DNA of 30,111 nt from JAZLDV01 sp045614925 (GCA_045614925.1 JAZLDV010000140.1:1-30111), one strand, 5' to 3'. Positions 7,998-14,755 are shown, numbered from the stretch's first letter. Numbers and translations: made by a program. Notes: generated by a model from the letters alone, not told the origin.

Positions 7998-8431
7998 AAT
8001 TTGATTAAATATTTAGTTGTTCCTTCTTCCAATACTTTTTCATCACTTACTTTAAAACCATGTCTTTGATAAAAAGAAATAGCCTTTGTATTGTCCTGTA
8101 ATGCCCATAATGATGAAACATCATAATGATTGATTGCATAGTTCAATAAATGACTTCCAATATTTTGATTGTGTAATACAGGTTCTACAAATAGTTTTTT
8201 CACTTCTTTATCATTTAAATAAATAAAACCTTTGATACAGCCATCATCATAAACAAATAATTGAGATAAATCTTCTTTTTTATATTTTTCAATATAATGA
8301 GTTACCTGTAACTCATTAAAATAATAATAGTCACTTAAAAATATTGGATAAAAATATAATCTATAGTTAAATATTTCTATTTCTGCAATTCTTCCTAAAT
8401 CATCAACTGTTGCTTTTCTAATATAATTCAT
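7988..8431 (-). CDS. GNAT-family N-acetyltransferase
   Basis: 147 residues with the acetyl-CoA pyrophosphate loop HNQNIGSHLL (Q-x-x-G pattern) after a beta strand (VKKLFVEPVL), and an N-terminal IRKATVDDLGRIAEIE typical of GNAT enzymes. The C-terminal ISFYQRHGFKV is the usual GNAT helix-strand end. The acceptor is unknown. The ATG at 8431 overlaps the stop of the ribU gene as TAATG, with AAAGGG 8 bases upstream, so translation is coupled to ribU. An open frame reaching up to 8464 would read into ribU and is not needed. Its place downstream of an FMN riboswitch suggests flavin-dependent expression, not a flavin-related activity. Confidence 0.85.
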   Translation of the reverse strand: MNYIRKATVDDLGRIAEIEIFNYRLYFYPIFLSDYYYFNELQVTHYIEKYKKEDLSQLFVYDDGCIKGFIYLNDKEVKKLFVEPVLHNQNIGSHLLNYAINHYDVSSLWALQDNTKAISFYQRHGFKVSDEKVLEEGTTKYLIKLKR

Positions 8432-9081
8432 TAAATTATCCCTTTCATTATTAATACTATACATAGTATTGTAATAAATATCACAATACCTAAGATAGAT
8501 AAATAAGATGTTTTATGTTCATTAACAGATGATTGCTCAATTAATTCTTTGCTTCTTAAAAAACTAACAACTCTCTTATATAAGATTAAAGTTAATGAAG
8601 CATTTAATACAGCTTTAATAAAGTTAAAAGGAATAATTACAGTTGGAATCATAGATGCCACTACGTCTCTTGGCATTCCTGTATAAATAGGTGTAAAGAT
8701 ATAATTCCATACAGCCATAGTTATAACCATTAAAATAATTCCTGTCATTAAACCTAGTATGGCTCCTTTTTTCGTTTTATTTTGTTTATAAATAAATGCG
8801 GCACCACAACAGAATGCACAAGATGCAACAATATTCATAATAATATCAATAATATTACCACCTTTAAACACCACTTCTAACACTGCACAGATAGAACTCA
8901 TAATAAGTGATGCATGAGGTCCATAGATAAATGCTCCTATAACGATAATAACATCTTTAGGATCATATTTTAAAAATGGTGCTGCAGGGATAATAGGAAT
9001 ACCAAAAGCCAATGCTAAAATAATAGCTAATGCAGATAAAATACCAATCGTTGTCATTTTCTTAATTTTTGAATTATTCAT
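8431..9081 (-). CDS. ribU: Riboflavin ECF transporter substrate-binding protein RibU
   Basis: 216 residues with six hydrophobic segments, the S component of an energy-coupling factor transporter that captures riboflavin. The PFLKYDPKDVIIVIGAFIYGP stretch (residues ~32-52) and the conserved loop in the middle match RibU proteins. The shared ECF module (EcfA, EcfA', EcfT) is not in this window. The ATG at 9081 follows an AGAGGAGG site. An FMN riboswitch lies in the leader, so expression should fall when FMN is plentiful. A GNAT gene overlaps its stop codon by one base. Confidence 0.92.
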   Translation of the reverse strand: MNNSKIKKMTTIGILSALAIILALAFGIPIIPAAPFLKYDPKDVIIVIGAFIYGPHASLIMSSICAVLEVVFKGGNIIDIIMNIVASCAFCCGAAFIYKQNKTKKGAILGLMTGIILMVITMAVWNYIFTPIYTGMPRDVVASMIPTVIIPFNFIKAVLNASLTLILYKRVVSFLRSKELIEQSSVNEHKTSYLSILGIVIFITILCIVLIMKGII

Positions 9082-9102
9082 GTTTTCTTCCTCCTCTAAA
9101 AT

Positions 9103-9130
9103 AAAAAAACCTATACAAAAAAAGTCTAGG
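9103..9130 (-). terminator. Expression-platform terminator of the FMN riboswitch
   Basis: CCTAGAC (9124-9130) can pair with GTATAGG (9110-9116) with one mismatch and a loop of seven T, followed by seven T. It lies between the aptamer and the ribosome binding site of ribU. Confidence 0.6.
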
Positions 9131-9139
9131 CACAGATCT

Positions 9140-9254
9140 GTCTTTTCTCATCCGGACTATCACCGTCGGTTCTGGAATTTCACCAGATCAGCTGTAAATA
9201 CAGGTCATGGACTTTAACCATCGGTAGGGATTTGCACCCTGCCCCAAAGACGAT
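9140..9254 (-). promoter_or_regulatory. FMN riboswitch (RFN element)
   Basis: On the minus strand the conserved RFN blocks appear in order: TTTGGGGCAGGGTGCAAATC, CCTACCGATGG, GTCCATGACC, GATCTGGTGAAATTCCAGA, ACCGACGGT and AGTCCGGATGAGA. The ends (GTCTTT with AAAGAC) close the P1 stem. It would control ribU by transcription termination. Confidence 0.97.
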
Positions 9255-9298
9255 ATTCAATTTTGAATATAGAGTGTAAAAACATCTCTGCAAGTTTA

Positions 9299-9327
9299 AT
9301 TATATACTGTATTGTATACATTGTAAA
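9299..9327 (-). promoter_or_regulatory. Promoter of the riboswitch-ribU transcript
   Basis: Minus-strand -35 TTTACA (9322-9327), 17-base spacer, -10 TATAAT (9299-9304). It begins just after the terminator of the small RNA unit at 9337-9462. Confidence 0.8.
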
Positions 9328-9336
9328 CTTATATAC

Positions 9337-9462
9337 AAAATAAAAGAAATCTATTTCTAGATTTCTTTTATACGCTTTATGGCGTGTGTATGTTTTATTT
9401 TAGAGTAGGAATATATATTTTCATATATAAAGGAATTATGTATTAGTTAGCCTTTGCTAACT
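9337..9462 (-). ncRNA. Candidate small RNA 1, related to the unit at 9508-9627
   Basis: Predicted start near 9462, exactly at a 6-bp hairpin GTTAGC-AAAG-GCTAAC (9446-9461). Then come a single-stranded ACATAATTCC, an A/T-rich hairpin with a GAAA loop (around 9413-9430), a short ACGC/GCGT hairpin (around 9370-9384) and a 13-bp terminator stem (9341-9353 with 9358-9370, GAAA loop) followed by TTTT. Length about 126 bases. There is no usable reading frame on this strand. It ends before the ribU promoter, so it is a separate transcript rather than a leader. The function is unknown; the linker ACATAATTCCTTT is complementary to a Shine-Dalgarno-plus-AUG pattern, which suggests pairing with translation start sites. 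That is inference. Confidence 0.6.
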
Positions 9463-9468
9463 GTGTAT

Positions 9469-9497
9469 ATAATAATCTATTTCATTATAAAAATCAA
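9469..9497 (-). promoter_or_regulatory. Promoter of candidate small RNA 1
   Basis: Minus-strand -35 TTGATT (9492-9497), 17-base spacer, -10 TATTAT (9469-9474). It has the same -35 and spacing as the second unit's promoter. Confidence 0.65.
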
Positions 9498-9507
9498 TAT
9501 ATTTAAT

Positions 9508-9627
9508 AAAAAAATAAAAGAAATCTTTTTCAAGACTTCTTTTACTTTTTACACATATTGTGTAGTGAATAGTTAGTAATTCTTATATTTAATATAAGAA
9601 GGGAATTATATGTGGTTATCTCTAACC
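9508..9627 (-). ncRNA. Candidate small RNA 2, related to the unit at 9337-9462
   Basis: The same plan as unit 1: start near 9627 at a hairpin GGTTA-GAGA-TAACC (9614-9627), single-stranded ACATATAATTCCC, a 9-bp hairpin (9580-9600), a hairpin ACACA-ATA-TGTGT (9551-9563), and a terminator stem (9515-9527 with 9532-9544, GAAA loop) with a run of seven T. About 120 bases. Against unit 1, one A-U pair of the terminator stem becomes a G-U pair and the helices differ in sequence while the layout is kept, as expected of related structured RNAs. Its target and role are unknown. Confidence 0.6.
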
Positions 9628-9633
9628 ATCTTT

Positions 9634-9662
9634 ATCATAATATAAGTTTTTCAATTAATCAA
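9634..9662 (-). promoter_or_regulatory. Promoter of candidate small RNA 2
   Basis: Minus-strand -35 TTGATT (9657-9662), 17-base spacer, -10 TATGAT (9634-9639). Confidence 0.6.
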
Positions 9663-9685
9663 AAGATATGCTTTTTTTTGATAAA

Positions 9686-10528
9686 TTATCTATCTAATGT
9701 AAATCCTTTTCCCCCTACTTCATCAACTTTTGATACGATGACAAAGGCTAGAGGATCGATATCATGAATTTTTGTTTTAATTTCAGGTAATTTTCTATAA
9801 GGGATAATAGACATCACTAATTTTGAAGATTCATTTGTATATCCTTTTTCACTTAAAATAAGTGTTGCTCCTGCATCTAAGTCATTTAAAATTGAATCTT
9901 TAATGCATTCATAATAATCACTAATAACAGTCAATTGAATCAGACTTGTTCCCATAGATAATGTTTTATTTAGTACAGCACTTGTAATAAAAGTAATCAT
10001 AATTCCATAAATGACATTTGTCGTATTAGAAAATGAAAATTGTAAAACAAGAACAGTAATATCAATAACATTTAAAATAATATGTACTGGAAATTTAAAT
10101 TTTTTATTAATAATTAAAGCCAATATATCAACTCCTCCAGTTGATGCATTGGCTTTTAATACAAGACCAATACCAAGACCAACCAGACACCCTGCTAATA
10201 TAGCTGCCATAAATGGATCATCTAAATAATGATGAAACATCGGAGTACTTTCAAAAAACTCTAGTATTATCGGAAATATAAATGTAGAGACTAATGTTGT
10301 CATAGCAAATTCTTTCCCTAAATAATAGAATCCTACTAAGAATAAAGATATATTAATAACTGCAACAACACTACTTATAGGCAGATTAAAATAATGATTG
10401 ATGACCAATCCTATTCCACTGACCCCTCCACAAATAATATTATTTTCAAAAAATAATGTACTTAACGCAAAAGCAATTAATACATTTCCTACCACAATCT
10501 TCAATAGATAAAATATTTTCTCTTTCAT
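9686..10528 (-). CDS. YitT-family membrane protein (DUF161 + DUF2179)
   Basis: 280 residues: five to six hydrophobic segments in the first ~170 residues, including CGGVSGIGLVINHYF and the glycine-rich NASTGGVDILALIINKKF typical of YitT proteins. A soluble C-terminal domain of about 80 residues follows (DUF2179, PII-like fold), ending in SKVDEVGGKGFTLDR. Family members are integral membrane proteins of unknown transport or regulatory role. The ATG at 10528 sits 8 bases from GAGG; an in-frame GTG at 10537 is part of that same site and is rejected. It diverges from the Crp/Fnr gene across a long palindrome, so it is a likely target of that regulator. Confidence 0.9.
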   Translation of the reverse strand: MKEKIFYLLKIVVGNVLIAFALSTLFFENNIICGGVSGIGLVINHYFNLPISSVVAVINISLFLVGFYYLGKEFAMTTLVSTFIFPIILEFFESTPMFHHYLDDPFMAAILAGCLVGLGIGLVLKANASTGGVDILALIINKKFKFPVHIILNVIDITVLVLQFSFSNTTNVIYGIMITFITSAVLNKTLSMGTSLIQLTVISDYYECIKDSILNDLDAGATLILSEKGYTNESSKLVMSIIPYRKLPEIKTKIHDIDPLAFVIVSKVDEVGGKGFTLDR

Positions 10529-10568
10529 CAAAATCACCTCTTGATAAATGTATCATATTTCGATAAAC

Positions 10569-10594
10569 TAAATTGTAACATATGTTACAATTTA
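10569..10594. promoter_or_regulatory. 26-bp perfect palindrome, likely Crp/Fnr-type operator
   Basis: A perfect inverted repeat with core TTGTAACATATGTTACAA. It fits the GTA-N8-TAC form bound by several Crp/Fnr-superfamily proteins. It lies between the divergent YitT and Crp/Fnr genes, about 20 bases upstream of the latter's start, where autoregulation is expected. Confidence 0.75.
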
Positions 10595-10613
10595 TAAAAA
10601 AAAGGTGAGATTT

Positions 10614-11252
10614 ATGAAAATAAAAAAAGATTTATTTGAATATTTTTATAAAGCAGGACAGGTCGTCACTTATAGACCTGCTGATATTATCTATATGCAA
10701 GATGATCATTCAAACAGTCTGTATCTAGTGATTAAAGGAAGAGTTCGTGTTTATGTTTCAAGTCCTAATGGAGAAGAAATTACATATGATATTTTAGATG
10801 AAGGACGTATATTTGGGGATTCTTCATTTTTTCAGAATTCTCCTAGACCTACAACAGTAAGTGCGATTAATGATGTTGAACTAATCAGCTGTACAATTGA
10901 AGATTTATATCCCTATTTAAAAGAGTCACATGAACTGACTATTGCTTTACTTACATTAATGTCACAGACATGTGATTATCTTTCTTCTTTATTGAAAAGA
11001 GCTTATACATATAATCGTTATGAAAAGATTGCTTCATTTTTATTAGAATTAACACATGTTGATAATCCTAATAAAAATATCATTCATAATACAATTCCTT
11101 ATTCCCATGAAGAAATATCAACAATAGTAGGACTATCTAGAGTTACTACAACAAAAGTATTAAATGAATTTCAAAAAAAAGGATATATTACAATTCAATA
11201 CAAAAAAATAACAGTGATAAATAAAAAAGCCTTATCTGATATACTCAGATAA
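10614..11252 (+). CDS. Crp/Fnr-family transcriptional regulator
   Basis: 212 residues. Residues ~15-115 form the cyclic-nucleotide-binding-like beta barrel (SNSLYLVIKGRVRVYVSS, GRIFGDSSFF). A long dimer helix follows, then a C-terminal winged helix with the recognition segment EEISTIVGLSRVTTTKVLNEFQKKGYI. The RPTTVSA segment where cAMP-binding members have the phosphate-binding Arg-Ser is altered, and there is no N-terminal cysteine cluster, so neither cAMP nor an Fnr iron-sulfur cluster is supported; the effector is unknown. The ATG at 10614 is about 5 bases after GGTGA; a GTG at 10605 lies inside that site. Probably controls itself and the YitT gene through the palindrome at 10569. Confidence 0.9.
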   Translation: MKIKKDLFEYFYKAGQVVTYRPADIIYMQDDHSNSLYLVIKGRVRVYVSSPNGEEITYDILDEGRIFGDSSFFQNSPRPTTVSAINDVELISCTIEDLYPYLKESHELTIALLTLMSQTCDYLSSLLKRAYTYNRYEKIASFLLELTHVDNPNKNIIHNTIPYSHEEISTIVGLSRVTTTKVLNEFQKKGYITIQYKKITVINKKALSDILR

Positions 11253-11265
11253 GACTTATTTTTTT
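11231..11265. terminator. Bidirectional terminator
   Basis: A 9-bp stem CTTATCTGA / TCAGATAAG (11231-11239, 11245-11253), with T-rich sequence on the + side and a T run on the - side. It overlaps the stop of the Crp/Fnr gene and follows the stop of the 93-residue gene. Confidence 0.85.
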
Positions 11266-11537
11266 AATATATATTTTCTTTTAAATGCTCTTAGCTGTTC
11301 CATAAATGAATTATAATCACTTATTAAATACTCTGAATCATTTGCGATACATTCAATAATTGTTTTATTGTTTTCTATAACCCTTTTATATTCACTATAT
11401 ATATCTTCACTATACAATGTTTTTCCATAATTTAATAATTCATTATATAAATCAGGCGTAGAAAAACGCTCATAATCATAACTATGTTTTACATTTAAAA
11501 TATTGATAATACAACGACTTACAACTTCTCTTTTCAT
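11256..11537 (-). CDS. Unrecognised 93-residue protein
   Basis: A small charged protein, probably all helical, with many Tyr, Lys and Glu and no membrane segment. It shows a paired pattern (YNELLNYGKTLYSEDIYSEY) but no motif I can name. GGTG lies 6 bases before the ATG and overlaps the end of the SDR gene, which stops 10 bases upstream, so the two are probably co-transcribed. The reading frame is supported by this spacing and by the terminator just after its stop. Confidence 0.65.
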   Translation of the reverse strand: MKREVVSRCIINILNVKHSYDYERFSTPDLYNELLNYGKTLYSEDIYSEYKRVIENNKTIIECIANDSEYLISDYNSFMEQLRAFKRKYILKK

Positions 11538-11547
11538 AATTTCACCA

Positions 11548-12309
11548 CTATCTATATATTTTTTTCTTTTGATTTTTCGATACTATTTTTATCATTATCT
11601 TATCTGGAACAATAAATGATAATGCCATTGCTACTTTTAATGTACGTGTAGGAATAATAACTGACTGTCTTTTCTTTATTCCTTTTATTGTTTCTTCTAC
11701 ACATTTTTTTGCAGTAATCCCTTTTAAAGAAAACTGAACATTTGCTACAGTATCAAATTCACTTAAAACAGGACCAGGACATAAACATGCTAGATAAATA
11801 GAAGATTTTTGCTGTTTTAATTCACATTGTAATGCTTTTGTTAAAGAAACTACATATGATTTACTTGCATAATATGTTGACATATATGGGCCAGCACTCA
11901 TAAGCCCTGCAATAGATGCAACATTTATGATTGTACCTCCATTATATAAAGACATATGCCCAATCATATATTTAAGCAAAATAGAAAATGCACTGATATT
12001 AACATCAATCATATTTATATCATGACTTAAATCATAAGAATCAAATAATCCACAATATCCAAGTCCAGCATTATTAATAAAAAGATCTATTTTATAATCT
12101 TTTATTTGTTTTAAAAGATTTAAGCATTGTTCTTTATCAGATAAATCTGCTTGTATAATAATTGCATCGTTTAATAACTTTGCTTTTATTTGTTTTAATC
12201 GTTCTTCTCTTCTGGCAATCATAATACATGTATAGCCTAGACTATCTAATTTGTAAACAAATGCTTCTCCTATTCCTGAACTTGCTCCAGTAATTAATGC
12301 ATATTTCAT
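11548..12309 (-). CDS. Short-chain dehydrogenase/reductase (SDR)
   Basis: 253 residues with the classical SDR set: TGASSGIG for the dinucleotide at residues ~8-15, RREER after the second strand, which favours NADP over NAD, NNAGLG, a Ser-containing strand (NVASIAG) and the catalytic YYASK. The final ~45 residues are hydrophobic then basic (ALSFIVPDKIMIKIVSKNQKKK), suggesting membrane association, as in SDRs acting on lipids. The substrate is unknown. The ATG at 12309 follows AGGTGG by 5 bases; an in-frame GTG at 12318 is part of that site. It has its own promoter, embedded in the terminator of the degV gene, and is followed by the 93-residue gene. Confidence 0.88.
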   Translation of the reverse strand: MKYALITGASSGIGEAFVYKLDSLGYTCIMIARREERLKQIKAKLLNDAIIIQADLSDKEQCLNLLKQIKDYKIDLFINNAGLGYCGLFDSYDLSHDINMIDVNISAFSILLKYMIGHMSLYNGGTIINVASIAGLMSAGPYMSTYYASKSYVVSLTKALQCELKQQKSSIYLACLCPGPVLSEFDTVANVQFSLKGITAKKCVEETIKGIKKRQSVIIPTRTLKVAMALSFIVPDKIMIKIVSKNQKKKIYR

Positions 12310-12327
12310 CTGTTCCACCTCTATGTG

Positions 12328-12356
12328 ATTATATTACAAAACAAAAAACTGTTCAA
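12328..12356 (-). promoter_or_regulatory. Promoter of the SDR gene, overlapping the degV terminator
   Basis: Minus-strand -35 TTGAAC (12351-12356), 17-base spacer, -10 TATAAT (12328-12333). The -35 lies in the loop and descending stem of the degV terminator hairpin. Confidence 0.6.
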
Positions 12357-12368
12357 CGAACAGTTTTT
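12343..12368 (-). terminator. Terminator of the DegV gene
   Basis: An 11-bp stem (12344-12354 with 12358-12368) with a 3-base loop, ending in a T run, starting at the stop codon of degV. Confidence 0.85.
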
Positions 12369-13194
12369 AATAATCTTCAAATCCAACAATAAATCCACCC
12401 TCTTCAGCATAAAAACTGCAAAGAGCTCCATTTTCTAAAATTTGCATATCACAATCAGGATAATCATTTAAAATTAATTCTTTTAATTTTAAACAGGCAT
12501 TTTCATTAAATGTATGGCTTACCGCCACTTTTCCACCTTTAAATCCTTTTTTCTTCATTTCTTCATAAATCGTCTTGATTGCTTTCTTTTCACCACGACA
12601 TTTATTAATCTGTTTAATTTCACCAACGCATGCTTCAGCAATAACACGAATACCTAAAGCATTTACTGCAGCCGCAATAGCAGGATTTACACGACCATTT
12701 CTTGCAAGATTTGCAAGAGATTCTAATGAGAATACTGTATGAAGATGACTGTTATAATCTTCAATTCCATCTCTTACTTCTTCAAAAGATAATCCTTGAT
12801 CTAATAATTCTTTTAATTTATCAACGATTAATTTTAATTGTCCCCCTGCTGATAAACTATCTACAATATGAACCTTTTTCCCTGGATTTTCTTCCATATA
12901 TTGTTCAACTGCTAATCTTCCTGCATTATAACTTCCTGATAATTTACTTGTGATAGAAACACCAAATACAACATCATGATTATCAAATGCTTCAATCCAA
13001 TCATTAACATTTGGACAAGATGTCCCTGATCTTCCTTTATATTTTTTCACTTCATCAACCATAACTCTTACATCTAAATTTTCATTATCTACATATTCTT
13101 TATCTGTAATAATCTTTAATGGTACACATTGAAAATGACTTCCATCTAATTTAAAAATATTTGCTGATGAATCAGCGACAATTTTATATTCCAT
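12367..13194 (-). CDS. DegV-family (FakB-like) fatty-acid-binding protein
   Basis: 275 residues with the DegV pattern: N-terminal KIVADSSANI, GRSGTSCPN, the FGVSITSKLSGSYNAGRLA segment and VHIVDSLSAGGQ. DegV proteins bind a fatty acid between two domains; FakB members present it to the kinase FakA for phosphorylation and entry into phospholipid synthesis. FakA is not in this window, so the fatty-acid kinase role is inferred from family. GGAGGG precedes the ATG by about 5 bases. It has a strong promoter with a perfect 14-bp palindrome just downstream, and diverges from a DUF1836 regulator gene. Confidence 0.9.
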   Translation of the reverse strand: MEYKIVADSSANIFKLDGSHFQCVPLKIITDKEYVDNENLDVRVMVDEVKKYKGRSGTSCPNVNDWIEAFDNHDVVFGVSITSKLSGSYNAGRLAVEQYMEENPGKKVHIVDSLSAGGQLKLIVDKLKELLDQGLSFEEVRDGIEDYNSHLHTVFSLESLANLARNGRVNPAIAAAVNALGIRVIAEACVGEIKQINKCRGEKKAIKTIYEEMKKKGFKGGKVAVSHTFNENACLKLKELILNDYPDCDMQILENGALCSFYAEEGGFIVGFEDY

Positions 13195-13208
13195 TTTGAC
13201 CCTCCATC

Positions 13209-13222
13209 GGTTTTATAAAACC
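13209..13222. promoter_or_regulatory. Perfect palindrome GGTTTTATAAAACC in the degV leader
   Basis: A self-complementary 14-mer about 12-25 bases downstream of the predicted degV transcription start, placed like a roadblock operator. A similar element lies at 7379-7395. Confidence 0.5.
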
Positions 13223-13240
13223 CTTTTTAGCGATACCTAA

Positions 13241-13269
13241 AATATATAAATTATTTTAATAAGTGTCAA
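13241..13269 (-). promoter_or_regulatory. Promoter of the degV gene
   Basis: Minus-strand -35 TTGACA (13264-13269), 17-base spacer, -10 TATATT (13241-13246). Confidence 0.75.
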
Positions 13270-13292
13270 GACTTTTAATTCATTTTCACCTC

Positions 13293-13321
13293 TTGACGAA
13301 AATATTATTCATATGTACAAT
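13293..13321 (+). promoter_or_regulatory. Promoter of the DUF1836 gene
   Basis: -35 TTGACG (13293-13298), 17-base spacer, -10 TACAAT (13316-13321). The predicted start is at 13327-13329, on the ATG at 13328, which would give a leaderless transcript. Confidence 0.6.
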
Positions 13322-13327
13322 AAAGCC

Positions 13328-13855
13328 ATGGAAGAGAAACAAATAGACAAATTAAAAGAAATATCTGCAAATTTTCATTTACCTAAATACGAAGATATTC
13401 CAGATATAGGTTTATACTTAGAACAGACATCTCAATATATAAATGATTTCTTTGCTCCAATACCAGGTATGGAGATTACAAATTCTATGATAAGCAACTA
13501 TGTGAAGAAAGGATTGGTTGCTCGCTCTGTTAAAAAGAAATATTATAGAAGACAGATAGCCTGCTTAATATTTATTACATTAGCTAAAAGTGTATGTTCA
13601 ATGGAAAATATCTGCTTATTATTTGATATGCAAATAGCTTCTTATGAAGATAAAATAGCTTATGGATATCTACGTATGGAAGTCAAGAATGTCATGGACT
13701 ATGTATTTGGTATTAAAGACTCTTTAGATTCTGTAGGTGTAACATCATCTTTAGCTAAAGATCTTTTAAGAACAACTATAGTCGCAGTTGCACATAAAAT
13801 GTATCTTGACTTATCATTAGATGAAATCAGAAAACTTAACGAAAACAAAGAATAG
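13328..13855 (+). CDS. DUF1836-family putative transcriptional regulator
   Basis: 175 residues from this start. The helical N-terminal half with MEITNSMISNYVKKGLVARSVKKKYYRRQIACLI matches DUF1836: a MerR-like helix-turn-helix (ITNSMISNYVKKGLV) followed by a basic turn. A long helical C-terminal part follows (residues ~90-170). An in-frame ATG at 13313 exists but has no Shine-Dalgarno and overlaps the -10 box of the best promoter. The ATG at 13328 coincides with the predicted transcription start and also lacks a Shine-Dalgarno, so leaderless translation is likely. It diverges from degV and may regulate it. Target and signal are unknown. Confidence 0.82.
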   Translation: MEEKQIDKLKEISANFHLPKYEDIPDIGLYLEQTSQYINDFFAPIPGMEITNSMISNYVKKGLVARSVKKKYYRRQIACLIFITLAKSVCSMENICLLFDMQIASYEDKIAYGYLRMEVKNVMDYVFGIKDSLDSVGVTSSLAKDLLRTTIVAVAHKMYLDLSLDEIRKLNENKE

Positions 13856-13879
13856 TTCAGGACATTGTCCTGAACTATT
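13851..13879. terminator. Bidirectional terminator
   Basis: Complementary arms of 14 bases around a single central base (13865), flanked by T and A runs. It serves the DUF1836 gene and the convergent methyltransferase gene. Confidence 0.9.
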
Positions 13880-14660
13880 TTTTTAATATATCTACAGTAT
13901 GTGATGAGGCACCAATCATATCTTGTCTTTCACATGTTGCTATATGATATTGAATAAACATTTCAAATGTTTCTTCATCCATTGCATTTAATAATGGTCT
14001 CATATAATCTGATGGTCCATCAGGTGCTATAATTTTTAATCTTGTTAGTGACGCAGCTTCATTTAATTGATTAATATCTTCAATTCTTACATAACTATAT
14101 AAATCATTTCCATTTTCATTAATATGATATGTTTCATCTAACATTCCTTTTTCTAGACATTCTTTAATATGTCCTTGTACAAAAGCATATGTAATAACAC
14201 TATAATCATTCATAACGTAAGCAACTAAGATTATTCCTCCAGTTTTCGTTACTCTTTTTGCTTCATTTAATGCTTTTAATTTATCATCAGTTCCATGTAA
14301 ATGATACATAGGTCCAAAAAGTAAAGTCAGATCAAAAGTTTCATCTTCAAAACGACTTAAATCAGTCGCATTTCCCTGATAAGCTTTTACACTGCTTTTT
14401 TTAGCTTTTAATACACCTAAATTAGGTTTACATAATTCAACTGCAGTCACATCATATCCTTCATTTGCTAATGCAACACTATATCTTCCTGTTCCTGCAC
14501 CTATATCTAAAATCTTAGGATTATCCATAGTTTCTAAATATTCATGGATATATTTCATAGATGTTCTAAACTCTACAATCCCATGTCTTCTTCCTAATCT
14601 TTTTTCTTCATTAAATTTATTATAATATTGTTCAAGTTTATATTCATGACTATTATTCAT
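13875..14660 (-). CDS. Class I SAM-dependent methyltransferase
   Basis: 261 residues with a methyltransferase core: ILDIGAGTGRYSVALA as the SAM-binding motif I, VTAVELC with the acidic ribose-contacting residue, QGNATDLSRF as motif II and FDLTLLFGPMYHLHG as the motif IV region. The final third (from about residue 170) probably caps the active site. The GPMYHL segment occurs in many small-molecule methyltransferases of Firmicutes; the substrate cannot be named. AAAGGAG precedes the ATG by about 7 bases. It diverges from the AraC gene, so the direct repeats at 14717-14755 could affect both genes. Confidence 0.87.
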   Translation of the reverse strand: MNNSHEYKLEQYYNKFNEEKRLGRRHGIVEFRTSMKYIHEYLETMDNPKILDIGAGTGRYSVALANEGYDVTAVELCKPNLGVLKAKKSSVKAYQGNATDLSRFEDETFDLTLLFGPMYHLHGTDDKLKALNEAKRVTKTGGIILVAYVMNDYSVITYAFVQGHIKECLEKGMLDETYHINENGNDLYSYVRIEDINQLNEAASLTRLKIIAPDGPSDYMRPLLNAMDEETFEMFIQYHIATCERQDMIGASSHTVDILKK

Positions 14661-14716
14661 TGTATTTCTCCTTTATTTTCATCAATAATAACATATTCCT
14701 ATTCATTTCTATACTG

Positions 14717-14755
14717 TTTATTAAAAAGTGCAAGTTTTTTTATTAAAAAGTACAA
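14717..14755 (+). promoter_or_regulatory. Paired direct repeats, likely AraC-family operator
   Basis: TTTATTAAAAAGTGCAA (14717-14733) and TTTATTAAAAAGTACAA (14739-14755), 22 bases apart, so on the same face of the helix. Very similar paired repeats stand upstream of the PTS operon at 27040-27077. Confidence 0.65.

Noticed and set aside
9596..9645. Plus-strand 11-codon hydrophobic frame (9610-9645) with a good AAGAAGGG site, antisense to small RNA 2; possible type I toxin.
   Set aside because: The corresponding frame in the sister unit is only two codons, no convincing plus-strand promoter is seen, and the minus strand has complete promoters and terminators. Kept only as an alternative reading.
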